From assembly GCA_904502165.1 (NCBI GenBank), contig CAJGDB010000009.1, positions 1 through 38,803 on the forward strand: a stretch of DNA of 38,803 nucleotides. Reading direction: 5' to 3'. Shown in pieces: positions 24,338-32,560 of this stretch. Source of the DNA: an uncultured Akkermansia sp. (lineage in GTDB: Bacteria > Verrucomicrobiota > Verrucomicrobiia > Verrucomicrobiales > Akkermansiaceae). The position numbers were made by a program, and so were the translations under genes. The notes under the pieces were generated by a model that had not been told where the DNA came from, did no database searches, and saw nothing but the letters and a program-made list of their open reading frames with translations. How positions within the stretch are numbered: the stretch's first letter is position 1; each line of letters opens with the position of its first letter.

Positions 24338-25807
24338 ATGAGATGGCTCTTGCTCATTCTGATGACCATTCTGCTGCAACCGGCACAGGCGCTGACCATA
24401 GAAGTGCGGCACACCCATGGTGTCTTTTACCCGGATCTGAAGCAGCAGGCCGTGATGCAGATAAAAATCACCGGCGAGCAGGGCGAAACAATCAAAAAGC
24501 TGGAATTTACTGATGGCAAGACCACCAGCACCGGGGATATCCAGATAGCCCGGCTCTCTACATCCGGCAGCTGGAATGGCTACACGCTCAACACCGGCAA
24601 AGCAATTCAGGAAAAAGGAAAAATGAAGCCCGACAAGAAGGGCAGAATGTCATTCGATGTCGACATAGAAGCAGGCCCGGAACCGGTGTATTACTGGCTC
24701 AGCTATGATTTATCCCGCGGCACCAGGCGCGGTAATCTCATTGATGCCGTGTGTACCAGGGCAACCCTGCAAGATGGCAGCACGGTTAAACCCAAAGTAA
24801 AACGAGCCAAAGCCCTTGAAAAACGGGTTACCGGCCGGGTTTACCCCTTTGCCTGCCGCATCGCGCCTTACTACCGGCCGCGCTGGGTGAAGGGCTGGGG
24901 CAATGCGAAAGAAGCAGTACACCTCACCCCGGAGCATTTCAACCTCTTCACCGATCTCATCCACTTTGCCTATACTGTGAACGCCGGGGGCGATATCCTG
25001 TACCAATGGGCTGGTGAAGGCGTGGACCCGAAACAGATATCAGACGAAGCACTGGAAGAAATCAAACGTCTGCACAAGGCAGCCGAGGCCAAATCTCTGC
25101 TGCTGGCCGGATTCGCCCATATGGACGACCCCATGACCGAAGCCGTGGCAAACCCGGGTACCCGCCGCAGGCTGGCCGAAAACATGGCCACCTGGGCCAT
25201 TGAACGCGGATATCAGGGTATTGATATTGACTGGGAATACCCGGACACACACGAGCAATGGGTGAATTTCGGTTTATTCATAGCCGATTTACGTGAGGAA
25301 ACTGCAGGTTCCGGGCTCTCCATCAGCATTGCCGCCTCCGTCACCTACAAGGTACCGATTTTCGATGTGACCGACCAGCTGGATTTCCTCATGACCATGT
25401 CGTACGATGACATCGGGCCGCAACACTCTTCCATGGGCCGCTTCCAGGGAGATGCCCGTAAATGCCTGAATGATTTCCGCATGCCCAGGCAGCGCGTAGT
25501 CATCGGCCTGCCCTTTTACAGCAACCAGAAAGGTACGCTGAGCACACAGTACGGCTATTCGCAGATTATCAGCTGGCATCCGCGCATCAAGCCCACAGAG
25601 AATGAATTTCAATCCAGGAATCAGGATGGTTCACCCGGCCCCATGCATTCCTTCAACGGGGCTGCACTCATCACTGAAAAATGCCGTTGGATGCTGCAGG
25701 AAAAATTCGGCGGGGTCATGGTATGGGCTTACGACACCGATGTGAAGCTGAGCCACCGGGCCTCACTGGGCAAGGCCATGTATCGAGTCGTCAAGCAATC
25801 CAGATGA
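24338..25807 (+). CDS. Secreted GH18 glycosidase with BNR-associated N-terminal domain
   Basis: A 489-residue protein with a signal peptide (residues 1-18, cleavage after QAQA or near it). Residues 20-150 resemble the beta-rich domain found ahead of bacterial sialidases (phrases such as MQIKITGEQGETIKKLEF and DIQIARLSTSGSW). The GH18 TIM barrel follows from about 165. It has the catalytic motif GIDIDWEYP (D296, D298, E300) and later MTMSYDD and WAYD, all the residues expected for a chitinase or endo-N-acetylglucosaminidase using substrate-assisted catalysis. A role on chitobiose cores of host glycans or mucin fits the organism type, but is inference. Monocistronic. Confidence 0.88.
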   Translation: MRWLLLILMTILLQPAQALTIEVRHTHGVFYPDLKQQAVMQIKITGEQGETIKKLEFTDGKTTSTGDIQIARLSTSGSWNGYTLNTGKAIQEKGKMKPDKKGRMSFDVDIEAGPEPVYYWLSYDLSRGTRRGNLIDAVCTRATLQDGSTVKPKVKRAKALEKRVTGRVYPFACRIAPYYRPRWVKGWGNAKEAVHLTPEHFNLFTDLIHFAYTVNAGGDILYQWAGEGVDPKQISDEALEEIKRLHKAAEAKSLLLAGFAHMDDPMTEAVANPGTRRRLAENMATWAIERGYQGIDIDWEYPDTHEQWVNFGLFIADLREETAGSGLSISIAASVTYKVPIFDVTDQLDFLMTMSYDDIGPQHSSMGRFQGDARKCLNDFRMPRQRVVIGLPFYSNQKGTLSTQYGYSQIISWHPRIKPTENEFQSRNQDGSPGPMHSFNGAALITEKCRWMLQEKFGGVMVWAYDTDVKLSHRASLGKAMYRVVKQSR

Positions 25808-25860
25808 GACGCACTCCGCATTCTGCCCCGGCATACAGAACCGGAAAGGAAGGCCGGGCA

Positions 25861-26826
25861 TCAATCTTCTTTCTGCTTCTGGAGATATTTCAGCATTTCT
25901 TCCCTCGTTGAGAGAGAATCTACTTTACGCCCATATCGATTATACAGCCCCTCCCTAACGCCGACATCATCCAAATACCTCAGAAAGAAGAAAAATCTGC
26001 CTTCCCTCGTGCTGGTATCATCATCATCTTCCCACCGGGCTGTGCCTCTCCGGCCCTTTTTTCCCTTATTCAGAATTCTCTCTACTACCGGCCCGATGCG
26101 ATTTCTGCGGATGACCGGCAATGAGCAATCATCCGGCACATCACTCATACTGCAACCTTCGCCCAATACGACAATGCAGGCAATTTCGCTCTGTTCCTGA
26201 AACGCCTTCATGAACCGCAACTCGTGCTGATGAGCCTTTCTACGTTCCTTTTTACCTCTGCGACTATTCTTGGAAAAGGCTGAACTTCCGTACACTCCGG
26301 ATTCCTTCTCGAGAACAAGCAGATAATATCCTCCTACATTTTCAGGTACCTTCCCGCTGGCATAATCCAGCCCGGCAAAAAAAGAAGCAACCAGAGACGA
26401 AGGATAGGGATAGGATTTCAATTTCCCCTCCACCAGTTCCCCGCACTCGATAGCGGGAGATAATGCAGGAACATTCCAGCTTTCGGCTTCCACAGATTTT
26501 ACATATTTCCGTATCAGAGCATCAATTTTCCGCAGATTTTTTTCGGTATCTGCTACCATAAGCACGTGGTTGCTCCTCATGTACAAAAATACGCCTTCCC
26601 GGGATAAGGTAATCCCCTCATTCTTGAAGAAATTCACGATAAAGTCCCGGTTTATGTTCTCCTCTCCCCTGAAAAACTCTGTTGGAACCTGCCAGCTTCT
26701 TTGCGGGTATTTCATTTCTGTTGCCACCAGCGAAAAGCCCCTCCCTGCTTTAGAAGGCTCCTCTTCTCCCCTGCTGCTCATGAGGCAAAGAAGAGATGTA
26801 CACAAAACTATCCATATAAAGCGCAT
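25861..26826 (-). CDS. Exported secretin-N-like protein of unknown function
   Basis: A 321-residue protein with a signal peptide (MRFIWIVLCTSLLCLMSS). Residues 50-120 contain FLYMRSNHVLMVADTEKNLR, the pattern of short secretin N/STN domains in which a beta-strand is followed by NLRKIDALI. The secretin pore domain is absent. The remainder is basic and serine-rich, with no motif I know. GC is visibly lower than in the flanking genes, which suggests recent acquisition or relaxed selection. I start at 26826 because the promoter ends 6 nt before it, although the frame is open to 26961. Confidence 0.6.
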   Translation of the reverse strand: MRFIWIVLCTSLLCLMSSRGEEEPSKAGRGFSLVATEMKYPQRSWQVPTEFFRGEENINRDFIVNFFKNEGITLSREGVFLYMRSNHVLMVADTEKNLRKIDALIRKYVKSVEAESWNVPALSPAIECGELVEGKLKSYPYPSSLVASFFAGLDYASGKVPENVGGYYLLVLEKESGVYGSSAFSKNSRRGKKERRKAHQHELRFMKAFQEQSEIACIVVLGEGCSMSDVPDDCSLPVIRRNRIGPVVERILNKGKKGRRGTARWEDDDDTSTREGRFFFFLRYLDDVGVREGLYNRYGRKVDSLSTREEMLKYLQKQKED

Positions 26827-26832
26827 ACAGTC

Positions 26833-26861
26833 ATCATATACTGACGCTGCCTCATTTGCAA
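26833..26861 (-). promoter_or_regulatory. Promoter of the secretin-N-like gene
   Basis: TTGCAA (26856-26861), 17-nt spacer and TATGAT (26833-26838) on the minus strand, ending 6 nt before ATG. Confidence 0.5.
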
Positions 26862-26949
26862 GCCAATATGGAGAGATACAACACCCGTTAGAATCAATTT
26901 CTGATTGAATGAAAGAATTGCCCGCCCGCGCACGTAAATATGGGCAGAC

Positions 26950-29157
26950 ATGAACCCTCATTCCCTCATCACTACCGCTCTCTTCGCACTATTCGGGACT
27001 CAGCTTATCCCGGCAGCTGAAGTCCCCCCCGCTGTACAGGAAGTGCAGCAAGCCATCCAGGCGGGTAAACACCCTTTCTTTGCAAAGGGGATGTACCCGG
27101 ACTGGTCCAGGCTCACCCCGGCCCAGGCCCGCATTGACTCTGCCGCCGCCATGGTGCTGGCACGGCATCGTCTTGACTGCATCAGCAAGCTTCGCCCGGA
27201 AGACACCTCCTTCGAAAACACCTTCCTGGCTTTTTCCCAGGCCCAGGAGGAGCTGGATATGGTGCAGAACCGCCTCTACCACCTTAAAACAGTGGCTGAT
27301 GGCGAGGAATTACGCAAAGTGCAGGAGGAACTGACCCCCGAATGGAATGCCCTGGGTGCAGAAATCCTGGCCAACGAAAATCTCTGGGCCGTGCTGCGGC
27401 ATGCAGCTGCCCAGCCCTGGGTCGCTTCTCTTTCCCCCGCAAAGCAGCGTTATGTGCAGCAGGTCATCGACAGCTTCCGCGACCATGGAGCTGACCTGAG
27501 CCCGGAACAGAAGCAACGCAAAAAGGAGATTGAGGACGAAATTTCACTTCTGCAGCTGCAATTCAGCAAAAATGTGCAGGATTCCATCGCCGCCTGGGAG
27601 CTCATTATCACAGACCCCGAGGCACTGGCCGGTATGAGCGCAGACTGGATGGACAAGGCCCGCAAAGATGCCGCAAAGCATGTACACGGCGATGATGCGG
27701 CCCCGGCCTGGCGCATCAGCTTGCAATCCTCCAGCTATGGAGAGGTACTCAAGCACTGCACCATAGAAGCAACCCGCCGCAAATGCTGGGAAGGTTCGCT
27801 CTCCATCGGTTCCGGTAAATTCGACAACGAACCGGTTGTTGCCCGCATTATGGAACTGCGCCGGGAAAAAGCAGAACTGCTGGGATTCAAGACCTACGCC
27901 GACCTCACAACCCACCGCCGCATGGTGGGCAGCGGCGAAAACGCCCTCCGGTTTGTAGATGACATGATGAAGAAGGTAAAGCCGGACTTTGATGCCGAAT
28001 GTGCCCAGTTGCTCGATTTCATCTCTCGCCGCACGGGCCGCCCCACCACGGCCATCAACCCGTGGGACCGCTCGTTCTTCATGCGGGAAATGAGTGAGGA
28101 ACTCTACCAGTTCGACAGCGAGAGCCTGCGCCCGTTCTATGAATGCAAGCAGGTGGTGAATGGTCTTTTCAGCATCTTCTCCAACCTGTATGGTATCTCC
28201 TTCACCGAACTGCCGGCCAGATGCACAGCCCCCGGAGAAAAGAAATCCCCCGTCACCATCGATACCTGGCATCCGGAAGTTAAAGTCTACGCGGTGACTG
28301 ATGACCGCACCGGCCACCACCTGGGTTCTTTCTACATGGATCTCTTCCCGCGCGAAATGAAGCGCGAGGGCGCATGGGTCATGCCCTTGGGCTATGGCAA
28401 ACCGGCAGAGGGAAAGAAGCCGCATACTCCCCACCTTGCCTGCCTGGCGGGCAACCTGACCCCGGCCATGGGTGACAAACCAGCCCTGTTCAGCCATCGC
28501 GATGTCGTGGTTCTCTTCCATGAGTTCGGCCACATGATGCACTGCATGCTCAGCAATACCGAATTGCAGGCTCATGCCGGCACCAGCGTAGCATGGGATT
28601 TTGTGGAGCTTCCCAGCCAGATTACAGAAAACTGGGCATGGGAACCGGAGGGTATTGCTGCTTATGGTTTCCACTTCAGCACCGGGGAATGCATCCCCGC
28701 CGAGCTGGTGAACAAACTCATTGCCAGCCGATACTTCCTGCCTGCAATGGACAATATGGGGCAGCTCTGCGTGGCAAAGCTCGACCTGGAAATGCACATG
28801 AATTACAACGAGAAGTTCCAAGGCAAGGAGCTTGATGCCGCCTCCCGCACCCTGCTCCGCGACTGGCAGATTGCCACCACCGCTCCCGGAACTTCCATCA
28901 TGCGCCGCCTACGCCACTGCATCACCGGCGGGTATAGCGCCGGTTACTACTCCTACAAATGGGCTGAGGTTCTGGCGGCTGATGCCTATTCCCGCTTCCG
29001 CAACGAAGGGGCGCTGAACCGCCGCACAGGTGCAGATTTCCGCAACAGCATTCTCTCTCAGGGGGACAGCCAGTCTGCGGCGGAGCTTTACCGCCTGTTC
29101 ATGAAGCGAAACCCCAACCCGGATGCCCTGCTTCAGTCCCAGGGGCTCTGCAAATAA
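26950..29157 (+). CDS. Exported M3-family zinc metallopeptidase (oligopeptidase/Dcp type)
   Basis: A 735-residue protein with a signal peptide (cleavage after IPAA, about residue 23), so it should act in the periplasm on short peptides. The zinc site is HEFGH (524-528), with the third ligand in the downstream FVELPSQITENW stretch. The C-terminal substrate-binding residues are in GGYSAGYYSYKWAEV, characteristic of M3 (thimet/oligopeptidase A/Dcp). It starts close to the divergent gene at 26826, and a good terminator follows the stop. Periplasmic location is notable because many bacterial M3 enzymes are cytosolic. Confidence 0.92.
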   Translation: MNPHSLITTALFALFGTQLIPAAEVPPAVQEVQQAIQAGKHPFFAKGMYPDWSRLTPAQARIDSAAAMVLARHRLDCISKLRPEDTSFENTFLAFSQAQEELDMVQNRLYHLKTVADGEELRKVQEELTPEWNALGAEILANENLWAVLRHAAAQPWVASLSPAKQRYVQQVIDSFRDHGADLSPEQKQRKKEIEDEISLLQLQFSKNVQDSIAAWELIITDPEALAGMSADWMDKARKDAAKHVHGDDAAPAWRISLQSSSYGEVLKHCTIEATRRKCWEGSLSIGSGKFDNEPVVARIMELRREKAELLGFKTYADLTTHRRMVGSGENALRFVDDMMKKVKPDFDAECAQLLDFISRRTGRPTTAINPWDRSFFMREMSEELYQFDSESLRPFYECKQVVNGLFSIFSNLYGISFTELPARCTAPGEKKSPVTIDTWHPEVKVYAVTDDRTGHHLGSFYMDLFPREMKREGAWVMPLGYGKPAEGKKPHTPHLACLAGNLTPAMGDKPALFSHRDVVVLFHEFGHMMHCMLSNTELQAHAGTSVAWDFVELPSQITENWAWEPEGIAAYGFHFSTGECIPAELVNKLIASRYFLPAMDNMGQLCVAKLDLEMHMNYNEKFQGKELDAASRTLLRDWQIATTAPGTSIMRRLRHCITGGYSAGYYSYKWAEVLAADAYSRFRNEGALNRRTGADFRNSILSQGDSQSAAELYRLFMKRNPNPDALLQSQGLCK

Positions 29158-29180
29158 TCATTCCATACACCCTTTTTTTC

Positions 29181-29217
29181 AGCAAAGCGCAGAAAAACCT
29201 GCGCTTTGCTCTTTTTT
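29181..29217 (+). terminator. Rho-independent terminator after the M3 peptidase gene
   Basis: A 12-bp perfect stem AGCAAAGCGCAG / CTGCGCTTTGCT (29181-29192, 29199-29210) with a 6-nt loop, then six T residues at 29212-29217. Confidence 0.92.
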
Positions 29218-29230
29218 AGAATAATTCTAC

Positions 29231-29258
29231 TTGACTAAACTTGTCATAATGCTAGAAT
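29231..29258 (+). promoter_or_regulatory. Distal promoter of pflB
   Basis: TTGACT (29231-29236), 16-nt spacer, TAGAAT (29253-29258) with upstream TGC. A hairpin CCTGTTT / AAACAGG (29289-29295, 29303-29309) would lie in the resulting leader. Confidence 0.6.
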
Positions 29259-29330
29259 AGCCTCACAAGATAAGAAAAAAATAACCGCCCTGTTTTCTAT
29301 TGAAACAGGCAAAATTCACCGGAAAGCAAC

Positions 29331-29359
29331 TTGACTTATCAACCTGCCGGGAGTAGAAT
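29331..29359 (+). promoter_or_regulatory. Proximal promoter of pflB
   Basis: TTGACT (29331-29336), 17-nt spacer, TAGAAT (29354-29359), the same hexamers as the distal promoter. It leaves a leader of about 66 nt, the longest in the window. The -35 lies within the short dyad TTGA-CTTA-TCAA; this is 2 nt too short to be a standard FNR box. Confidence 0.6.
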
Positions 29360-29431
29360 ATCCGCAGGATAAGAGAGTCAGGCTGCTTCCCCCCCCGGAA
29401 AACAGCTACACTCCCAACCAGAACTATTTTT

Positions 29432-31693
29432 ATGACAGACACAACATGCACTCAGGAATGCGCCTGCACAGATCCGTGGCAGGGCTTTAAACCCGGCGTA
29501 TGGACAGATTCCATCAACGTCCGTGATTTCATTCAGCAGAACTATACCCCCTACACCGGCGAGGGCGACTTCCTGGCCGGCCCGACGGAGGACACCACCG
29601 CCCTGTGGGATGAGGTAAAGGAACTCATGAAGAAGGAGATTGAGGCCGGTGGCCTGCTTGGTGCTGATACCGAGGTTGTCTCCACCATCGTTTCTCATGG
29701 CCCCGGTTACATCGACCAAGCCCGCGAAAAGATTGTAGGCCTGCAGACCGATGCTCCGCTGAAGCGAGCTCTCATGCCCTTCGGCGGTCTCCGCATGGCC
29801 CAGAAGGCCCTGGAATCCTATGGTCTGCAGATGTGCCCGCACACTGCTGAATTCTTCGGCCGCATCCGCAAGACCCACAACGAAGGCGTGTTCGATGCCT
29901 ACACCAGCGACATCCGCGCCGCCCGCTCTGCCGGTATCATCACCGGTCTGCCTGATGCCTACGGCCGTGGCCGTATCATCGGTGACTACCGCCGCGTAGC
30001 CCTGTACGGCACCGACAAGCTCATTGCCGCCCGCCGCAAGGACCTGAAGGATCGCGAAGCCGGCGCCATGACCGATGCCACCATCCGCCTGCGCGAAGAA
30101 CTCAACGAACAGATTCGCGCCCTGGCCGAACTGGCAGAAATGGGCAAGAGCTACGGCTGTGACCTGACCCGCCCCGCAGAAAACTCCCGCGAGGCTGTGC
30201 AGTGGACCTACCTGGGCTACCTGGCCGCCGTGAAGGAACAGAACGGTGCCGCCATGTCCCTGGGCCGAGTCTCCACCTTCCTCGACATCTACTTCGAGCG
30301 CGACCTGGCCGCCGGCACCATCACCGAATCTGAAATCCAGGAACTCATGGACCAGTTCGTGATGAAGCTCCGCATGGTGCGCTTCATCCGCACCCCCGAG
30401 TACAACAGCCTCTTCTCCGGCGACCCCACCTGGGTGACCGAGTCCATCGGCGGTATGGGCGAAGACGGCCGCACGCTGGTAACCCGCAGCTCCTTCCGTA
30501 TGCTGCAGACCCTGTACAACCTGGGGCCGGCCCCCGAGCCGAACCTGACCGTACTGTGGTCCACCGCCCTGCCCGAGGGCTTCAAGAAGTACTGCGCCAA
30601 GGTTTCCATCGAGACCTCCTCTGTGCAGTATGAGAACGACGACCTGATGCGCCCGTACTGGGGCGATGACTACGGCATTGCCTGCTGTGTGTCCGCCATG
30701 CGTATCGGCAAGCAGATGCAGTTCTTCGGAGCCCGTGCCAACCTGGCCAAGGCCCTGCTCTATGCCCTGAACGGCGGTATGGACGAAGTGAAGGGCAAGC
30801 AGGTGACCCCGCCCGCCCCGCGCTACGAAGGTGAATACCTTGAATACGACAAGGTGATGGAACTGTTCGACAACATGCAGGACTGGCTCGCCAAGACCTA
30901 CATCGATGCTCTGAACATCATCCACTACATGCACGACAAGTACTGCTACGAGCGCATCGAGATGGCTCTGCACGACCCGGAAATTCTCCGCACCATGGCC
31001 GCCGGTATCGCCGGTCTCTCCGTGGCCGCAGACTCCCTGTCTGCCATCAAGTACGCCAAGGTCAAGTGCATCCGCAACGAAGAAGGCCTCATCACCGACT
31101 TCGAAACCGAAGGTGAGTTCCCCTGCTACGGCAACAACGACCCCCGCGTGGACGAAATCGCCGAGGCGCTGGTAACCAACTTCATGAACAAGCTGCGTAA
31201 GCTGCACACCTCCCGCGACTCCATGCCCACACAGTCTGTGCTGACCATCACTTCCAACGTGGTGTACGGCAAGAAGACCGGCAACACGCCCGACGGCCGC
31301 CGCGCCGGCGAGCCCTTTGCCCCGGGTGCCAACCCCATGCACGGTCGCGACAAGAATGGTGCTGTGGCTTCCATGCTTTCCGTGGCCAAGCTCAACTACG
31401 ACGACAGCCAGGACGGCATCTCCTACACCTTCTCCATTGTGCCCGGGGCCCTGGGCAAGGACGAGGAGGAGCGTGAGACCAAGCTTGTCTCCCTGTTGGA
31501 TGCATACTTCGCCGCCACCGGCCACCACATCAATGTGAACGTGCTGGAGCGCGAGACCCTCATGGATGCCATGGAGCACCCGGAGAAATATCCGCAGCTC
31601 ACCATCCGTGTGTCCGGCTACGCTGTGAACTTCATCAAGCTGACCCCCGAGCAGCAGCGTGAAGTCATCAGCCGTACCTTCCACACCCGCTAA
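29432..31693 (+). CDS. pflB: Pyruvate formate-lyase (formate C-acetyltransferase)
   Basis: Glycyl-radical enzyme converting pyruvate and CoA to acetyl-CoA and formate during anaerobic growth. The 753-residue protein carries the active-site pair C418-C419 in YGIACCVSAM, at the same numbers as the E. coli enzyme, and the radical glycine G729 in RVSGYAVNF. These two motifs distinguish PFL from dehydratase-type relatives. The N terminus is unusually cysteine-rich (C6, C10 and C12). Codon use is strongly biased to C-ending codons, as expected of a highly expressed gene. No activating enzyme gene (pflA) or formate channel gene lies beside it. Two promoters and strong terminators on both sides make it a single-gene unit. 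Confidence 0.97.
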   Translation: MTDTTCTQECACTDPWQGFKPGVWTDSINVRDFIQQNYTPYTGEGDFLAGPTEDTTALWDEVKELMKKEIEAGGLLGADTEVVSTIVSHGPGYIDQAREKIVGLQTDAPLKRALMPFGGLRMAQKALESYGLQMCPHTAEFFGRIRKTHNEGVFDAYTSDIRAARSAGIITGLPDAYGRGRIIGDYRRVALYGTDKLIAARRKDLKDREAGAMTDATIRLREELNEQIRALAELAEMGKSYGCDLTRPAENSREAVQWTYLGYLAAVKEQNGAAMSLGRVSTFLDIYFERDLAAGTITESEIQELMDQFVMKLRMVRFIRTPEYNSLFSGDPTWVTESIGGMGEDGRTLVTRSSFRMLQTLYNLGPAPEPNLTVLWSTALPEGFKKYCAKVSIETSSVQYENDDLMRPYWGDDYGIACCVSAMRIGKQMQFFGARANLAKALLYALNGGMDEVKGKQVTPPAPRYEGEYLEYDKVMELFDNMQDWLAKTYIDALNIIHYMHDKYCYERIEMALHDPEILRTMAAGIAGLSVAADSLSAIKYAKVKCIRNEEGLITDFETEGEFPCYGNNDPRVDEIAEALVTNFMNKLRKLHTSRDSMPTQSVLTITSNVVYGKKTGNTPDGRRAGEPFAPGANPMHGRDKNGAVASMLSVAKLNYDDSQDGISYTFSIVPGALGKDEEERETKLVSLLDAYFAATGHHINVNVLERETLMDAMEHPEKYPQLTIRVSGYAVNFIKLTPEQQREVISRTFHTR

Positions 31694-31722
31694 AGGCTGG
31701 TACAGCATCAATAGCTTCCAGA

Positions 31723-31759
31723 CTGCCGCCGACACCCAGTCGGCGGCAGCTTGTTTTTT
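31723..31759 (+). terminator. Rho-independent terminator of pflB
   Basis: A 10-bp stem CTGCCGCCGA / TCGGCGGCAG (31723-31732, 31740-31749) with a 7-nt loop, then a run of T residues at 31754-31759. Confidence 0.88.
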
Positions 31760-31773
31760 GTTGTCATGCCTCC

Positions 31774-31802
31774 TTGAACATGAAACAGAAATATGCTAGG
31801 TT
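31774..31802 (+). promoter_or_regulatory. Distal promoter of the sigma-factor gene
   Basis: TTGAAC (31774-31779), 17-nt spacer, TAGGTT (31797-31802) with upstream TGC. It would give a leader of about 85 nt containing a five-codon frame ATG-Pro-Pro-Ser-Ile-stop at 31814-31831. Confidence 0.45.
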
Positions 31803-31856
31803 GGGAACCCGCCCATGCCCCCCTCCATTTAGAATTCCCAGGCTGGAATTTCAGGC

Positions 31857-31884
31857 TTGCGTTCTTGCTGTTTTCTGATACTAT
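31857..31884 (+). promoter_or_regulatory. Proximal promoter of the sigma-factor gene
   Basis: TTGCGT (31857-31862), 16-nt spacer, TACTAT (31879-31884), ending 9 nt before the GTG at 31894. Both hexamers are moderate matches. Confidence 0.4.
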
Positions 31885-31893
31885 GGCAGGCGA

Positions 31894-32556
31894 GTGCAAG
31901 AAGGAGCCCCCATCAATAACCCGAGCGACAGCGAGCTGGAACGGCTGGCTGCCCGCACGCGACGTAGTCTCATCATGCGCCTGGGTGATTGGAAGGATCA
32001 GCGCAGCTGGGACGAATTCTACCGCACATACTGGCGGTTGATTTATTCTGTTGCGCTCAAGGCAGGTCTGCGCGAGGATGAAGCATGGGATGTGGTGCAG
32101 GAAACCATTCTCACCATTGCCAAGCAGAGTCTCAAGGGCAGTTATGACCCGGAGCGGGGTTCTTTCAAAATGTGGCTGTGGAACGTGGCCCGCTGGCGTA
32201 TCAATGACCAGTTCCGGCTGCGCGGGAAAACACCGCTTCCGGCCACTGGCACTGGAGAAGGCACCCCTGCCCGCGAACCAGTCGAGAATGTTCCCGATAC
32301 TTCGAGCAATAATTTTACAGAACTCTGGGAACGCGAATGGCAGCAGAACGTGATGAAGGGGGCTCTGGAACGCGTGAAAATGCGCGTTTCCCCGCGCCAG
32401 TTCCAGATTTTTGATTACAATGTACTCCAGGGCATGAATGCAACTGAAGTGCGGCGGCGACTGGGGGTCAGCATGGCGCAGGTGTATCTGGCCAAGCACC
32501 GGGTGGGTGCCATTCTCAAGAAGGAAATTGCCTACATCCGCGAGCAGGAGAAATAA
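31894..32556 (+). CDS. ECF-type RNA polymerase sigma factor
   Basis: A 220-residue sigma70-family protein. Region 2 spans about 35-110 (WDEFYRTYWRLIYSVALKAG, then the WLWNVARWRINDQFR stretch that contacts the -10). Region 4 spans about 155-215, with helix-turn-helix MNATEVRRRLGVSMAQVYLAKHRV. The linker is long and Pro/Thr-rich. Region 3 is absent, as in ECF factors. It resembles the divergent ECF groups of Planctomycetota and Verrucomicrobiota. No anti-sigma factor gene is adjacent, so control must be by another route. GTG start. Confidence 0.87.
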   Translation: MQEGAPINNPSDSELERLAARTRRSLIMRLGDWKDQRSWDEFYRTYWRLIYSVALKAGLREDEAWDVVQETILTIAKQSLKGSYDPERGSFKMWLWNVARWRINDQFRLRGKTPLPATGTGEGTPAREPVENVPDTSSNNFTELWEREWQQNVMKGALERVKMRVSPRQFQIFDYNVLQGMNATEVRRRLGVSMAQVYLAKHRVGAILKKEIAYIREQEK

Positions 32557-32560
32557 AGCT

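Noticed and set aside
27544..28821. 425-codon open frame on the minus strand
   Set aside because: Antisense to the M3 peptidase gene, with no recognisable motif.
29331..29342. Possible FNR box at the pflB promoter
   Set aside because: TTGA-CTTA-TCAA has a four-base centre whereas the FNR site needs six between TTGA and TCAA.
29378..31735. 785-codon open frame on the minus strand
   Set aside because: It lies entirely antisense to pflB, whose active-site and radical motifs are intact; the His/Gly/Val-rich translation is the usual shadow of biased codons.
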